The notes beneath the pieces are model-generated. The model saw only the letters and a program-made list of their open reading frames with translations, did not search any database and was not told where the DNA came from. Of a stretch of DNA of 33,971 nucleotides, positions 8,346 to 15,919 are shown piece after piece. The position numbers were made by a program, and so were the translations under genes. Position 1 is the first letter of the stretch, and each line of letters opens with the position of its first letter. Origin of the DNA: Pimelobacter sp. Lineage in GTDB: Bacteria; Actinomycetota; Actinomycetes; Propionibacteriales; Nocardioidaceae. The DNA is taken from assembly GCA_002698575.1 (NCBI GenBank), contig NZZG01000177.1, positions 1 through 33,971 of the forward strand, given 5' to 3'.

Positions 8346-8954
8346 ATGGCCCGTTACACCGGACCCATGACCCGGAAGTCGCGCCGTCTCGGTGTCGACC
8401 TCGTCGGTGGAGACGCAGCGTTCGAGAAGCGTCCCTACCCTCCCGGCCAGCACGGCCGCGCCCGCATCAAGGAGAGCGAGTACCGCTCGCAGCTGCAGGA
8501 GAAGCAGAAGGCCCGCTTCACCTACGGCGTGATGGAGCGCCAGTTCCACAACTACTACGTCGAGGCCTCGCGGCGCACCGGCAAGACCGGTGACAACCTG
8601 CTCCAGCTCCTGGAGTGCCGCCTGGACAACGTGGTCTACCGCGCCGGTTTCGCGCGCAGCCGTCGCCACGCGCGCCAGCTGGTCGTGCACGGCCACTTCA
8701 CCGTCAACGGTCACAAGGTCGACATCCCGTCGTTCCAGGTGAGCGCCTACGACATCATCGACGTGCGCGAGAAGTCGCTCGAGATGACCCCGTTCATCGT
8801 GGCTCGCGAGACCCACGGCGAGCGCGTCGTCCCGGCCTGGCTGCAGGTGCTGCCCAACCGGATGCGGATCCTGGTCCACCAGGCGCCCATCCGGGAGCAG
8901 ATCGACATGCCCATCCAGGAGCAGCTCATCGTCGAGTTCTACTCGAAGAAGTAA
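8346..8954 (+). CDS. rpsD: 30S ribosomal protein S4 (zinc-independent form)
   Basis: A 202-residue primary 16S rRNA-binding protein. It starts MARYTGPMTRKSRRLGVDL, then PYPPGQHGR, an S4 RNA-binding domain (about 93-155; CRLDNVVYRAGFARSRRHARQLVVHGHFTVNG) and ends EFYSKK. The N-terminal region has no cysteines, so this is the zinc-free variant. The chosen ATG has an AAGGAG 6-7 nt upstream; the frame stays open farther upstream but only as antisense-like read-through within rpsK. In many bacteria S4 regulates this operon by binding its leader. Confidence 0.98.
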   Translation: MARYTGPMTRKSRRLGVDLVGGDAAFEKRPYPPGQHGRARIKESEYRSQLQEKQKARFTYGVMERQFHNYYVEASRRTGKTGDNLLQLLECRLDNVVYRAGFARSRRHARQLVVHGHFTVNGHKVDIPSFQVSAYDIIDVREKSLEMTPFIVARETHGERVVPAWLQVLPNRMRILVHQAPIREQIDMPIQEQLIVEFYSKK

Positions 8955-8957
8955 CCG

Positions 8958-9024
8958 GTCGGGGGGCTCCGCCCCCCGACTGCCCCCCTTCCGGGGGCTC
9001 CGCACCCAGACCCCCGGGTCTGGG
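8958..9024. terminator. Three consecutive GC hairpins after rpsD
   Basis: Directly after the rpsD stop come three stem-loops. The first is GTCGGGGGGC at 8958-8967 with its complement at 8971-8980 and a TCC loop. The second is GCCCCC at 8982-8987 with GGGGGC at 8993-8998. The third is CCCAGACC at 9005-9012 with GGTCTGGG at 9017-9024. Together they look like a tandem terminator or attenuator that would lower read-through from the ribosomal genes into rpoA. Confidence 0.6.
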
Positions 9025-9060
9025 AGCGGGCCTTCCGGACGGGGACAACAGAACAAGCGG

Positions 9061-9075
9061 ACAGGCTCCGCCTGT
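9061..9075. repeat. Fourth hairpin of the rpsD-rpoA gap
   Basis: ACAGGC-TCC-GCCTGT forms a 6-bp stem with the same GGC-TCC-GCC apex as the first hairpin after rpsD. A comparatively T-rich stretch follows at about 9076-9105, and a GGAAAGGA at 9129-9136 serves rpoA. Confidence 0.4.
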
Positions 9076-9144
9076 TCACCTTCCTTTTCACCTCTGCAGT
9101 TCGGGTCCGTCAAATAGCGGGTGGGCCCGGAAAGGAAAACAACA

Positions 9145-10161
9145 GTGCTCATCGCACAGCGCCCCACCCTGTCGGAAGAGACCGTCGACGAGTTCCGCTC
9201 GCGGTTCGTCATCGAGCCTCTCGAGCCGGGCTTCGGCTACACGCTCGGCAACTCGCTGCGCCGTACGCTGCTCTCGTCGATCCCCGGTGCCTCGGTCACG
9301 AGCATCAAGGTCGACACCGTCCTCCACGAGTTCTCCACCATCGAGGGGGTCAAGGAGGACGTCACCGAGATCATCCTGAACCTCAAGGGTCTCGTCGTCT
9401 CCTCCGAGCACGACGAGCCGGTCACCATGTACCTGCGCAAGTCGGGTGCCGGTGACGTCACCGCCGCCGACATCGCGCCGCCGGCCGGGGTCGAGGTCCA
9501 CAACCCCGACCTGAAGATCGCCACGCTGTCCGACAAGGGCAAGCTGGAGATGGAGCTCGTCGTCGAGCGCGGCCGCGGCTACGTCTCGGCCGTCCAGAAC
9601 AAGGGCGCCGACAACGAGATCGGCCGGATGCCGGTCGACTCGATCTACAGTCCCGTCCTGAAGGTCACCTACAAGGTCGAGGCCACCCGAGTCGAGCAGC
9701 GCACCGACTTCGACAAGCTCGTCATCGACGTCGAGACCAAGCCGTCCATCCTGCCCCGCGACGCCATCGCGTCGGCCGGCAAGACGCTGGTCGAGCTCTT
9801 CGGCCTCGCCCGGGAGCTCAACGTCGAGGCCGAGGGCATCGACATCGGGCCCTCGCCCGTCGACGAGCAGCTCGCCGCCGACCTGGCCCTGCCGGTCGAG
9901 GACCTGCAGCTGACGGTCCGGTCCTACAACTGCCTCAAGCGCGAGGGCATCCACACCGTGGGTGAGCTCATCAGCCGCTCGGAGCAGGACCTGCTCGACA
10001 TCCGCAACTTCGGCGCCAAGTCGATCGACGAGGTCAAGGCCAAGCTCGTCGAGATGGGTCTGTCCCTCAAGGACTCCGCGCCCGGCTTCGACCCGGCGAC
10101 CGCCCTGGCGGCGTACGGCGACGACGACGACGATGCCTTCGTCGAGGACGAGCAGTACTGA
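9145..10161 (+). CDS. rpoA: DNA-directed RNA polymerase subunit alpha
   Basis: A 338-residue core RNA polymerase subunit. The N-terminal dimerisation domain includes [28 protein letters not shown] and spans about 1-225; the C-terminal domain (about 245-310) has the helix-hairpin-helix that contacts UP elements and activators, with [21 protein letters not shown] and [15 protein letters not shown] short acidic tail rich in Asp and Glu ends the protein. I place the start at the GTG that gives MLIAQRPTL, the usual actinobacterial N-terminus, because GGAAAGGA precedes it at good spacing. An in-frame GTG at 9121 lies upstream of that site and is unlikely. Confidence 0.97.
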   Translation: MLIAQRPTLSEETVDEFRSRFVIEPLEPGFGYTLGNSLRRTLLSSIPGASVTSIKVDTVLHEFSTIEGVKEDVTEIILNLKGLVVSSEHDEPVTMYLRKSGAGDVTAADIAPPAGVEVHNPDLKIATLSDKGKLEMELVVERGRGYVSAVQNKGADNEIGRMPVDSIYSPVLKVTYKVEATRVEQRTDFDKLVIDVETKPSILPRDAIASAGKTLVELFGLARELNVEAEGIDIGPSPVDEQLAADLALPVEDLQLTVRSYNCLKREGIHTVGELISRSEQDLLDIRNFGAKSIDEVKAKLVEMGLSLKDSAPGFDPATALAAYGDDDDDAFVEDEQY

Positions 10162-10174
10162 TTGATTGGTGCGA

Positions 10175-10210
10175 GCGCGTCGCAGACGCGCGTGTGTCCA
10201 GCTTCGCTGG
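10175..10210. other. Two small hairpins in the rpoA-rplQ gap
   Basis: GCGCGTC at 10175-10181 pairs with GACGCGC at 10185-10191, and CCAGC at 10198-10202 pairs with GCTGG at 10206-10210. They begin 13 nt after the rpoA stop, in a 221-nt gap that is long for this gene pair. They may attenuate transcription or stabilise the rpoA mRNA end. Confidence 0.4.
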
Positions 10211-10382
10211 TCCCACGGCGTCTGCGCCGCGCTGCCGCACTCGGAGTCGGCGTAGGCGGTGGTCCGTGCAGGATCGCCGTCTCGCCGCCTCCTACCGCTG
10301 GTCACCGTGTGGTGGTCGGTGTCATTCGTAGAACACCTCTAACCCGAGTACCTGACACGGCTCGGGAGAATCGAGAAGCACC

Positions 10383-10979
10383 ATGCCGCAGCCCAAGAAG
10401 GGTGCCCGCCTCGGCGGAAGCCCGGCGCACCAGCGCCTGATCCTGTCCAACCTCTCGACGCAGCTCTTCGAGCACGGTCGGATCACGACCACCGAGGCGA
10501 AGGCCCGCACCCTGCGGCCGCACGCCGAGAAGCTCATCACCAAGGCCGTCAAGGCGCACAACGGTGAGAACCCGCTGCACCAGCGTCGCGAGGTCCTCAA
10601 GACCATCCGCGACAAGGGTGTCGTGCACATCCTCTTCACCGAGATCGCCCCGACGTTCGCCGAGCGTCCCGGCGGCTACACGCGCATCACCAAGCTCGGT
10701 CCCCGCAAGGGCGACAACGCGCCGATGGCCGTCATCGAGCTCGTGACCGAGGAGTACTCGCCCAAGGCCGCCTCCGCGCCGAGGACCACGACCGCTGCCG
10801 CGCCGGCGCCGGTCGAGGAGCCCGTCGTCGAGGAGACCGTGGAGACCGACGGCGCCGAGGAGACCGAGGCGCCCGCCGTCGAGGCCGACGTCGACACCGA
10901 GGCGTCGGCCGAGGCCGACCTCGAGGCCGAGGCCCCGCAGGCCGAGGCCGCCGAGTCCGAGGACGAGCCCAAGGCCTGA
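10383..10979 (+). CDS. rplQ: 50S ribosomal protein L17 with acidic C-terminal extension
   Basis: A 198-residue protein. The first 125 residues or so are ordinary L17: [44 protein letters not shown], and [24 protein letters not shown]. The last 70 residues or so are an Ala/Glu/Pro-rich acidic extension beginning near YSPKAA. Such tails occur on actinobacterial L17 proteins and are presumably surface-exposed and disordered. Only a weak GAGAA lies upstream of the ATG. A strong terminator follows, so this closes the ribosomal cluster. Confidence 0.97.
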   Translation: MPQPKKGARLGGSPAHQRLILSNLSTQLFEHGRITTTEAKARTLRPHAEKLITKAVKAHNGENPLHQRREVLKTIRDKGVVHILFTEIAPTFAERPGGYTRITKLGPRKGDNAPMAVIELVTEEYSPKAASAPRTTTAAAPAPVEEPVVEETVETDGAEETEAPAVEADVDTEASAEADLEAEAPQAEAAESEDEPKA

Positions 10980-11009
10980 TCCGGCTCACCCGCCGGGTTC
11001 AGCACCGCC

Positions 11010-11044
11010 GCGGCCCGCCACCCCCACCCGGGGTGGCGGGCCGC
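11010..11044. terminator. Perfect bidirectional terminator after rplQ
   Basis: A 15-bp perfect stem, left arm 11010-11024 (GCGGCCCGCCACCCC) and right arm 11030-11044, with a 5-nt loop. It lies between the ends of the convergent rplQ and ketopantoate reductase-like genes, 5 nt from the stop of the latter, so it can serve both strands. Confidence 0.8.
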
Positions 11045-11048
11045 TGCG

Positions 11049-12020
11049 CTACTCGGACGGGCTCTCCGGGCTGCGGGAGCCGGCGAGGAAGACGGCCGGG
11101 TCCGGGGCCGCCGCTCCACGGCCCAGGGAGACCACGGTGGCCTGGAGCAGTGCGTTGGCCGGCGTGGCGACGCCGTGCAGACGGCCGAGCAGCACGATCT
11201 CGCCGGCACGGTAGTCGATCTCTGACTCCAGGCCGCGGGTCAGGCTCTGCCGCAACGAGTTGCCGGGGAACGAGGCGATGTCGGGCCTGGGCTGCAATGT
11301 CTCGCCACGACGTACGTCGTCCTGCTCGCCGCTCACGGCGTTGATCCCGGCCGCCGCCAGGACCGCCTCGCCCTCGGCACGCACCCGGGAGCGGACCTCG
11401 TCGACCTCGGGGCCGGAGCCCAGCACCGCCGACACGTCGCCCACGGCGTTCACGAGCAGCTTGCGGTACTTCCAGGCCATGATGTCGTCGCGGGCCACCG
11501 ACGCGAAGCCGGCGGCGCGCAGGTCCGCCGAGACAGCTTCGGCGGTGGCGTCCACGCCGGCCGGGAACCGGCCGAGGTCGAGGATGCCCGGCGTGGGCCC
11601 GCACTTCTCCACCACGGTGCCGGGATCCAGGTGCAGCGACGGGAGCATGACGGTCAGCCCGTAGACCTCGGCGAAGCGCCGCAGAACCTCGGCCTCGTTG
11701 GCCACGCCGTTCTGCGCGCACACGATCGGTGTGCGGGGTGGGGCGTGGATCACCAGGTCGGCCAGGGCGGCTCCGCTCTGGTGGCCCTTGACGCAGAGCA
11801 GCACGACCGAGTCCTCGGACCACGCGACCTCCGCCGCGGTGTCCGTGGCGGGGGTCCGGACGGTACGGCGCCCCTCGGCACTGTCCAGGACGAGCCCGTC
11901 CTGGCGCACCCGGCGCAGGTGCTCCCCGCGGGCGACGAGCGTCGTCGGCAGCCCGGCCAGGTGGAGCCGGGAGCCGATCACCCCGCCCACGGCGCCGGCG
12001 CCGTACACGACGTACCTCAT
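11049..12020 (-). CDS. 2-dehydropantoate 2-reductase (ketopantoate reductase) family protein
   Basis: A 323-residue NADPH-dependent reductase. The Rossmann nucleotide site VVYGAGAVGGVIGSRL opens the protein, followed by CVKGHQS (about 83-89), CAQNGVANEAE, the AWKYRKLLVNAVGD segment that carries the catalytic Lys, and SEIDYRAGEIVLLGRLHGVATPAN, which matches the EIDY substrate-binding region of PanE. It would convert ketopantoate to pantoate in coenzyme A synthesis, but panE-like paralogs with other 2-oxoacid substrates are common and no other pantothenate gene is nearby. The ATG at 12020 is preferred over one 21 nt upstream because GAGGAGA lies just before it. It diverges from the sigma factor gene. 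Confidence 0.8.
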   Translation of the reverse strand: MRYVVYGAGAVGGVIGSRLHLAGLPTTLVARGEHLRRVRQDGLVLDSAEGRRTVRTPATDTAAEVAWSEDSVVLLCVKGHQSGAALADLVIHAPPRTPIVCAQNGVANEAEVLRRFAEVYGLTVMLPSLHLDPGTVVEKCGPTPGILDLGRFPAGVDATAEAVSADLRAAGFASVARDDIMAWKYRKLLVNAVGDVSAVLGSGPEVDEVRSRVRAEGEAVLAAAGINAVSGEQDDVRRGETLQPRPDIASFPGNSLRQSLTRGLESEIDYRAGEIVLLGRLHGVATPANALLQATVVSLGRGAAAPDPAVFLAGSRSPESPSE

Positions 12021-12130
12021 GAATCTCCTCGAGACGGGCAACCATTGTCGGCCACCGGATGGTCCAGGAGTACATGATCACCACGACGGCACGCGACTCG
12101 GCGGTGCCCGGAGACAGGACGGAGCCACGC

Positions 12131-12661
12131 ATGGGCGAGACGCCTGACTTCGACGAGTTCGTCGCGGCACGCTCCGGTGCGCTGCTCCGCACCTCCTACC
12201 TGCTGACCCACGACCACGGCCTGGCCGAGGACCTCCTCCAGACCAGCCTGACGAAGGCCTGGTTCGCCTGGGGTCGGATCGCGGACAGCCCGGAGGCCTA
12301 CGTCCGCAAGGTCCTGTTCAACACCTACGCCACCTGGTGGCGGCGCAAGTGGAACGGCGAGCACGCGACCGACGAGCTGCCCGAGGCCGGATCGGGTGAC
12401 CTGACCGAGGCGAGCGGCGAGGGGATCGACCTCTGGTCGGCGATGGAGCGGCTGCCGCGTCGGCAACGCGCCGTGGTGGTCCTGCGCTACTTCGAGGACC
12501 TGACCGAGACCCAGACCGCCGAGATCCTGGGCTGCTCGGTCGGCACGGTGAAGAGCCAGTGCAGCAAGGCGTTGGCCAAGCTGCGGATCGACCCGGCCCT
12601 CGCCACCGAGACCCGCCGCCCGAGCGCCACCGACCCCGCCAGCAGGAAGGACGCGTCATGA
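12131..12661 (+). CDS. ECF RNA polymerase sigma factor, SigE family
   Basis: A 176-residue extracytoplasmic-function sigma factor. Region 2 (about 10-75) includes LLRTSYLLTHDHGLAEDLLQTSLTKAW, which would melt the -10 element; region 4 (about 110-160) includes LPRRQRAVVVLRYFEDLTETQTAEILGCSVGTVKS, an HTH for the -35. The start at 12131 has a GGAG 6 nt upstream and gives the usual N-terminus just before region 2; an earlier in-frame ATG at 12059 would add a non-conserved tail. The stop overlaps the next gene by ATGA, so the two are translated together, which suggests that the partner controls it. Confidence 0.9.
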   Translation: MGETPDFDEFVAARSGALLRTSYLLTHDHGLAEDLLQTSLTKAWFAWGRIADSPEAYVRKVLFNTYATWWRRKWNGEHATDELPEAGSGDLTEASGEGIDLWSAMERLPRRQRAVVVLRYFEDLTETQTAEILGCSVGTVKSQCSKALAKLRIDPALATETRRPSATDPASRKDAS

Positions 12662-13959
12662 ACAGCCTCGACGACCTCCGTGCCACCCTCGACGCCCACG
12701 CGAGTGACCTCGATGCCGAAGCCGGCGCCGGCGTGGGCCGAGCCGCGTCCGTGCGTGGTCGGGTCCACGTCGTCCGGCGTCGCCGCCGGGCGGCCGCCGC
12801 GGGCGCGAGTGCCGCAGTGCTCGCCGCCGTCGGGGCGCTCACGCTGCTGCCCACCGGGTCCGAGCGTGCCATCGCCCCGGCGACGGTGGTCGGCGTCCGG
12901 GTGCCCACGACGATGACCGCCCTCGGGTTCGGCTACGACCTCGCCGAGGGGATCGACGGGAAGGACGGGAAGGTCAGCGTGGAGCTGGCGGCCTCCGACT
13001 CCCCGCGCCTGGTGTCGTGGGCGACCTCCGGGCCCGACCGCGGGGTCGTGGTGCGTTCGGCCGAGGCGGAGACCCCCGTGCCCTACCGGGTCGACGACTT
13101 CGGCGACTACGTCTACGTCCCTGCCGGCAGCGGGGGCCAGGTGACGGTCCGCGCCGACGAGGGCGATCCGGGGCTGGCGATCTACACCCTGGGGGAGGCC
13201 CGCCCGGAGGGCTACTCCAAGGGTGGGGTCACCTACCGCCGGAGCGGCGCCGTCGGTGAGCTCGCCGGCGCGGTCGTGGGCGAGCCCGGTCAGGTCGACG
13301 TCTCCTTCGATGCCGCCGCTGCCCCGGCCGGAGCCGAAGGAGTGCGCTTCGCCCTCTTCTGCGTCGACGGGCCTGCGGACGCGTTCCTCGAGCTGGAGGT
13401 CGGCGGGAAGGCGGTCTCGAGCCTCGGTACGTCGTGCGACGGTCCGCTCGACCCCGACGGCTCGGCCGGCGTCGTCACCTCCTTCCGGATCAAGCCGGGC
13501 CGGGACCTGAGCGCCCGCGTGTACGCCACCGACGGCTACGAGGGGCCCCTGCTGCAGGACGACGACCTGGTGCTCGGGGTCGCTGCCTACACGACCGACT
13601 CCTACGTCACCGACGTGGGGTCGGAGGAGTCGCGGGCGCTCGTCGTCGAGAACGGGGGTCATCGCTGGGAGCGGATCGACACGGTGCGCCTCGGCTCTGT
13701 CGAGGGCGGCGAGCGGACCGTCACCTCGACCGTCCCGGACGTGGACGGGCCCGTGCTGGCGATCGTGCAGACCCGGGTCTCCGGCCCGACCGCCGTGGAG
13801 TTCGGGGAGGGCGGGACCTTCGTCGGCTCGGACCGTGGCAACGGCCGGGCCACGGGGGTCGTCGCGCCGGGAGAGGTGATCTCGGTGACGAGGCGCAACG
13901 GCGAGTTCGTGCCCGGCGACGAGAAGGTCGTGTCCTACTACGTCCACGCAGGGCGCTGA
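12658..13959 (+). CDS. Single-pass membrane protein coupled to the ECF sigma gene (possible anti-sigma factor)
   Basis: A 433-residue protein of unrecognised family. About 40 cytoplasmic residues rich in Arg near their end (VVRRRRRA) lead into one membrane segment (about 44-62, Ala-rich), followed by about 370 outside residues that look beta-rich, with many Gly, Asp and Val and only two cysteines (near 235 and 259) that could form a disulfide. The ATGA overlap with the sigma gene and this topology suggest a sensor or anti-sigma role, but the cytoplasmic part lacks the HxxxCxxC zinc anti-sigma motif. Function is therefore inferred from position only. Confidence 0.75.
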   Translation: MNSLDDLRATLDAHASDLDAEAGAGVGRAASVRGRVHVVRRRRRAAAAGASAAVLAAVGALTLLPTGSERAIAPATVVGVRVPTTMTALGFGYDLAEGIDGKDGKVSVELAASDSPRLVSWATSGPDRGVVVRSAEAETPVPYRVDDFGDYVYVPAGSGGQVTVRADEGDPGLAIYTLGEARPEGYSKGGVTYRRSGAVGELAGAVVGEPGQVDVSFDAAAAPAGAEGVRFALFCVDGPADAFLELEVGGKAVSSLGTSCDGPLDPDGSAGVVTSFRIKPGRDLSARVYATDGYEGPLLQDDDLVLGVAAYTTDSYVTDVGSEESRALVVENGGHRWERIDTVRLGSVEGGERTVTSTVPDVDGPVLAIVQTRVSGPTAVEFGEGGTFVGSDRGNGRATGVVAPGEVISVTRRNGEFVPGDEKVVSYYVHAGR

Positions 13960-13997
13960 GCCCGCTGAAGCCGCTGAAGCCGCTCACGTCGGGCCGT

Positions 13998-14029
13998 CCG
14001 GCCGCCCGGCCGCCCGGCCGTCCGGCCGG
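13998..14029 (+). repeat. 8-bp tandem repeat, four copies
   Basis: The unit CCGGCCGY is repeated four times, with the last copy ending in G. Immediately upstream (13962-13979) are two direct copies of CCGCTGAAG and a partial third. The repeats are self-complementary and can fold into several hairpins, so they may terminate the sigma operon before ispH; slippage is also likely here. Confidence 0.6.
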
Positions 14030-14061
14030 GCCACGGGGCTGGAGCCTCCGGCACCAGCCCG

Positions 14062-14067
14062 TAGACT
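14062..14067 (+). promoter_or_regulatory. -10 box of a probable leaderless ispH promoter
   Basis: TAGACT ends 7 nt before the ispH ATG, which puts the expected transcription start at or next to the A of the start codon. A CTGGAG at 14039-14044, 17 bp upstream, could act as a -35. There is no Shine-Dalgarno. Confidence 0.6.
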
Positions 14068-14074
14068 CGCGGGC

Positions 14075-15076
14075 ATGAGCATCGATCTGGGCAGCCCTGC
14101 CGTCCTGAGCCCCGAGGAGGCCGAGAAGGCCGTCCTGCTGGCGGCGCCGCGCGGCTACTGTGCGGGCGTCGACCGGGCGGTGGTCACGGTGGAGAAAGCC
14201 CTGGACCTGTACGGCGCCCCGGTCTACGTGCGCAAGCAGATCGTGCACAACAAGCACGTCGTGGCGGACCTGGAGTCGCGCGGTGCGGTCTTCGTGGAGG
14301 AGCTGGCCGAGGTGCCCGAGGGCGCGACGGTCGTCTTCTCCGCCCACGGCGTCTCGCCCGACGTGCACCGCCAGGCCGAGGAGCGCGAGCTGAAGACGAT
14401 CGACGCGACCTGCCCCCTGGTGACCAAGGTCCACCACGAGGCCAAGCGCTTCGCCGACGACGACTACGACATCCTGCTCATCGGCCACGAGGGGCACGAG
14501 GAGGTCGAGGGCACCGCCGGCGAGGCCCCCGAGCACATCCAGCTCGTGCAGAGCCCCGCCGACGTGGCCGACATCGTCGTACGCGACCCGAAGCGGGTGG
14601 CCTGGCTGTCGCAGACCACGCTCTCGGTCGACGAGACCCTCGAGACGGTGGCCGCGATCCGGGAGCGGTTCCCCGACCTGCTGGACCCGCCGAGCGACGA
14701 CATCTGCTACGCCACGCAGAACCGCCAGCTCGCGGTCAAGGAGATCTCCTCGACCGCCGACCTGGTGATCGTGGTCGGGTCGGGCAACTCCTCCAACTCG
14801 GTCCGCCTGGTCGAGGTCGCCCTGGAGGCCGGAGCCAGGTCGTCCTACCGCGTCGACGACGCCAGCGAGATCGACGAGGCCTGGCTCGAGGGGGTCTCGA
14901 CCGTCTCGGTCACCTCCGGTGCCTCGGTGCCCGAGGAGCTCGTCGAGGGTGTCCTGTCGTTCCTCGCCGAGCGGGGCTACCCCGACGCCCAGGCGGTGCA
15001 CTCGGCGGAGGAGTCGCTGATCTTCTCGCTCCCCAAGGAGCTGCGTCGCGACCTGAAGGCGGCCGGCCGCAGCTGA
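14075..15076 (+). CDS. ispH: 4-hydroxy-3-methylbut-2-enyl diphosphate reductase
   Basis: A 333-residue iron-sulfur enzyme for the last step of the non-mevalonate pathway, making isopentenyl and dimethylallyl diphosphate. The three cluster cysteines are Cys29 ([11 protein letters not shown]), Cys113 ([11 protein letters not shown]) and Cys211 (ICYATQNRQ). Substrate-binding residues are also in place: [25 protein letters not shown] (Glu143) and GSGNSSNS. Length is typical. It supplies precursors for the menaquinone side chain, whose attachment enzyme menA is encoded nearby. The N-terminal 20 residues are less conserved. Confidence 0.97.
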   Translation: MSIDLGSPAVLSPEEAEKAVLLAAPRGYCAGVDRAVVTVEKALDLYGAPVYVRKQIVHNKHVVADLESRGAVFVEELAEVPEGATVVFSAHGVSPDVHRQAEERELKTIDATCPLVTKVHHEAKRFADDDYDILLIGHEGHEEVEGTAGEAPEHIQLVQSPADVADIVVRDPKRVAWLSQTTLSVDETLETVAAIRERFPDLLDPPSDDICYATQNRQLAVKEISSTADLVIVVGSGNSSNSVRLVEVALEAGARSSYRVDDASEIDEAWLEGVSTVSVTSGASVPEELVEGVLSFLAERGYPDAQAVHSAEESLIFSLPKELRRDLKAAGRS

Positions 15077-15133
15077 CGCGCGGGCCGCGCTGAGCTCGGC
15101 GAGCCGGGTCGACGCCGTACCGCTGGGGTCAGG

Positions 15134-15346
15134 TCAGGGCCCCGCGTCGGGGTCCTCGGGATCACGACGCTTGCGGTCGAGGTCGCGCAGGAAGTCCTCG
15201 TCGTCGTCCGGGGCGATCATCTTCTTCGGAGCCTGACGCTTGGGCAGGTTGGGCCGCTCCGGCATCAGGCCGCGCTGCTGGAAGACGCGGATGAGGAGAT
15301 AGGTCGCCACCGCGAACAGGATCAGCACGAACAAGAACCGCAGCAC
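15134..15346 (-). CDS. Small single-pass membrane protein
   Basis: A 70-residue protein with one membrane segment at the very N-terminus (about 2-20, LRFLFVLILFAVATYLLIRVF) and a charged cytoplasmic tail with basic (PKRQAPKK) and acidic (DDDEDFLRDLD) patches. No family name is recognised. The GTG start is supported by a TACATT box ending 6 nt upstream and by a GGAGGG directly before it. It diverges from the DUF4229 gene across only 45 nt. Confidence 0.75.
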   Translation of the reverse strand: MLRFLFVLILFAVATYLLIRVFQQRGLMPERPNLPKRQAPKKMIAPDDDEDFLRDLDRKRRDPEDPDAGP

Positions 15347-15352
15347 CCCTCC

Positions 15353-15384
15353 AATGTAATCCCCTGGTGGTCACGTCATACCCT
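15353..15384. promoter_or_regulatory. Back-to-back leaderless promoters of two small membrane protein genes
   Basis: On the minus strand TACATT (15353-15358) ends 6 nt before the GTG at 15346. On the plus strand TACCCT (15379-15384) ends 7 nt before the GTG at 15392. The two -10 boxes are only 20 bp apart, so their -35 regions must overlap the opposite promoter and polymerases would compete. Confidence 0.5.
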
Positions 15385-15391
15385 GAACCCT

Positions 15392-15652
15392 GTGAAGGAG
15401 TTCTGGGTCTACACGCTCGCCCGTCTTGCCCTGTTCGTCGTGACGTGGGTGGCGGTGACCGGCATCGCGGCCCTGGTGACCGGCGAGCCCTACCCGGTCG
15501 TGACCCTGCTCATCGCGTTCCTGATCAGCGGCGTCGGGTCGTACGTCGTGCTGCGAGGTCCGCGCGAGGCGTTGGCGCGCAAGGTCGAGGAGCGGGCCTC
15601 GCGCGCGTCGCAGCGCTACGAGCGGATGCGCTCGAGCGAGGACGTCGACTGA
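15392..15652 (+). CDS. DUF4229 domain-containing small membrane protein
   Basis: An 86-residue protein with two membrane segments (about 7-28 and 35-53) and a charged C-terminal tail. The pattern YTLARLALFVV, GEPYPVVTLLIAFLISGVGSYVVLRG and REALARKVEER fits the actinobacterial DUF4229 family, whose function is unknown. The start is a GTG next to a -10-like box rather than a ribosome binding site. It often occurs near menaquinone genes in actinobacteria, as here; that association is a recollection, not a computed result. Confidence 0.75.
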   Translation: MKEFWVYTLARLALFVVTWVAVTGIAALVTGEPYPVVTLLIAFLISGVGSYVVLRGPREALARKVEERASRASQRYERMRSSEDVD

Positions 15653-15666
15653 CCGAGCCCGACCGG

Positions 15667-15798
15667 CTACTTCTTGCGGCGGTCGATCTGGCGCTGGATC
15701 CGGCTCTCGGGCTGTCCGAGGACCTTGGCCATCAGTGGCACGCGGAAACGCCACAGGATGAAGCCGATCACGATGAGCACGACCAGGATCTTGAGCAT
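15667..15798 (-). CDS. Very small membrane protein (43 residues)
   Basis: The frame encodes MLKILVVLIVIGFILWRFR, a membrane segment followed by a basic tail ending in DRRKK. I call it real because a TAGGCT box ends 7 nt before the ATG, the same arrangement as at its neighbours. The hydrophobic-then-basic pattern is also unlikely by chance. No family is recognised. It lies between the DUF4229 gene and the hairpins downstream of menA. Confidence 0.6.
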   Translation of the reverse strand: MLKILVVLIVIGFILWRFRVPLMAKVLGQPESRIQRQIDRRKK

Positions 15799-15805
15799 GC
15801 TGTCG

Positions 15806-15811
15806 AGCCTA
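15806..15811 (-). promoter_or_regulatory. -10 box of the 43-residue protein gene
   Basis: TAGGCT on the minus strand ends 7 nt before the ATG at 15798, predicting a leaderless transcript. Confidence 0.5.
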
Positions 15812-15826
15812 CGTCGGGCGCGGGGC

Positions 15827-15916
15827 GCAGTTTCACCGCTTCAGTGGAGAAACTGCGGGTTCTGGTACGAAACTTCTTGACACAAGCGGGAGTTTCTCCG
15901 CTTCAGCGGAGAAACT
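15827..15916. repeat. Paired palindromic repeats after menA
   Basis: Two related palindromes with the same TTCA loop. The second, AGTTTCTCCGC at 15891-15901 with GCGGAGAAACT at 15906-15916, is a perfect 11-bp stem lying 3 nt after the menA stop. The first, 15827-15856, has 13-nt arms with one mismatch and one G-T pair. The 34 bp between them contain a TTGACA. The second probably terminates menA; the duplication suggests an interspersed repeat family. Confidence 0.65.
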
Positions 15917-15919
15917 GCC

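Noticed and set aside
9121..9144. An upstream GTG start for rpoA
   Set aside because: The segment contains the ribosome binding site itself, and the GTG at 9145 gives the conserved N-terminus.
12059..12130. An earlier in-frame ATG for the ECF sigma factor
   Set aside because: It adds 24 residues without sigma-like sequence, and a GGAG sits correctly before the ATG at 12131.
15827..15916. Palindromes considered as insertion sequence ends
   Set aside because: There is no transposase or target duplication, and only 34 bp lie between them.
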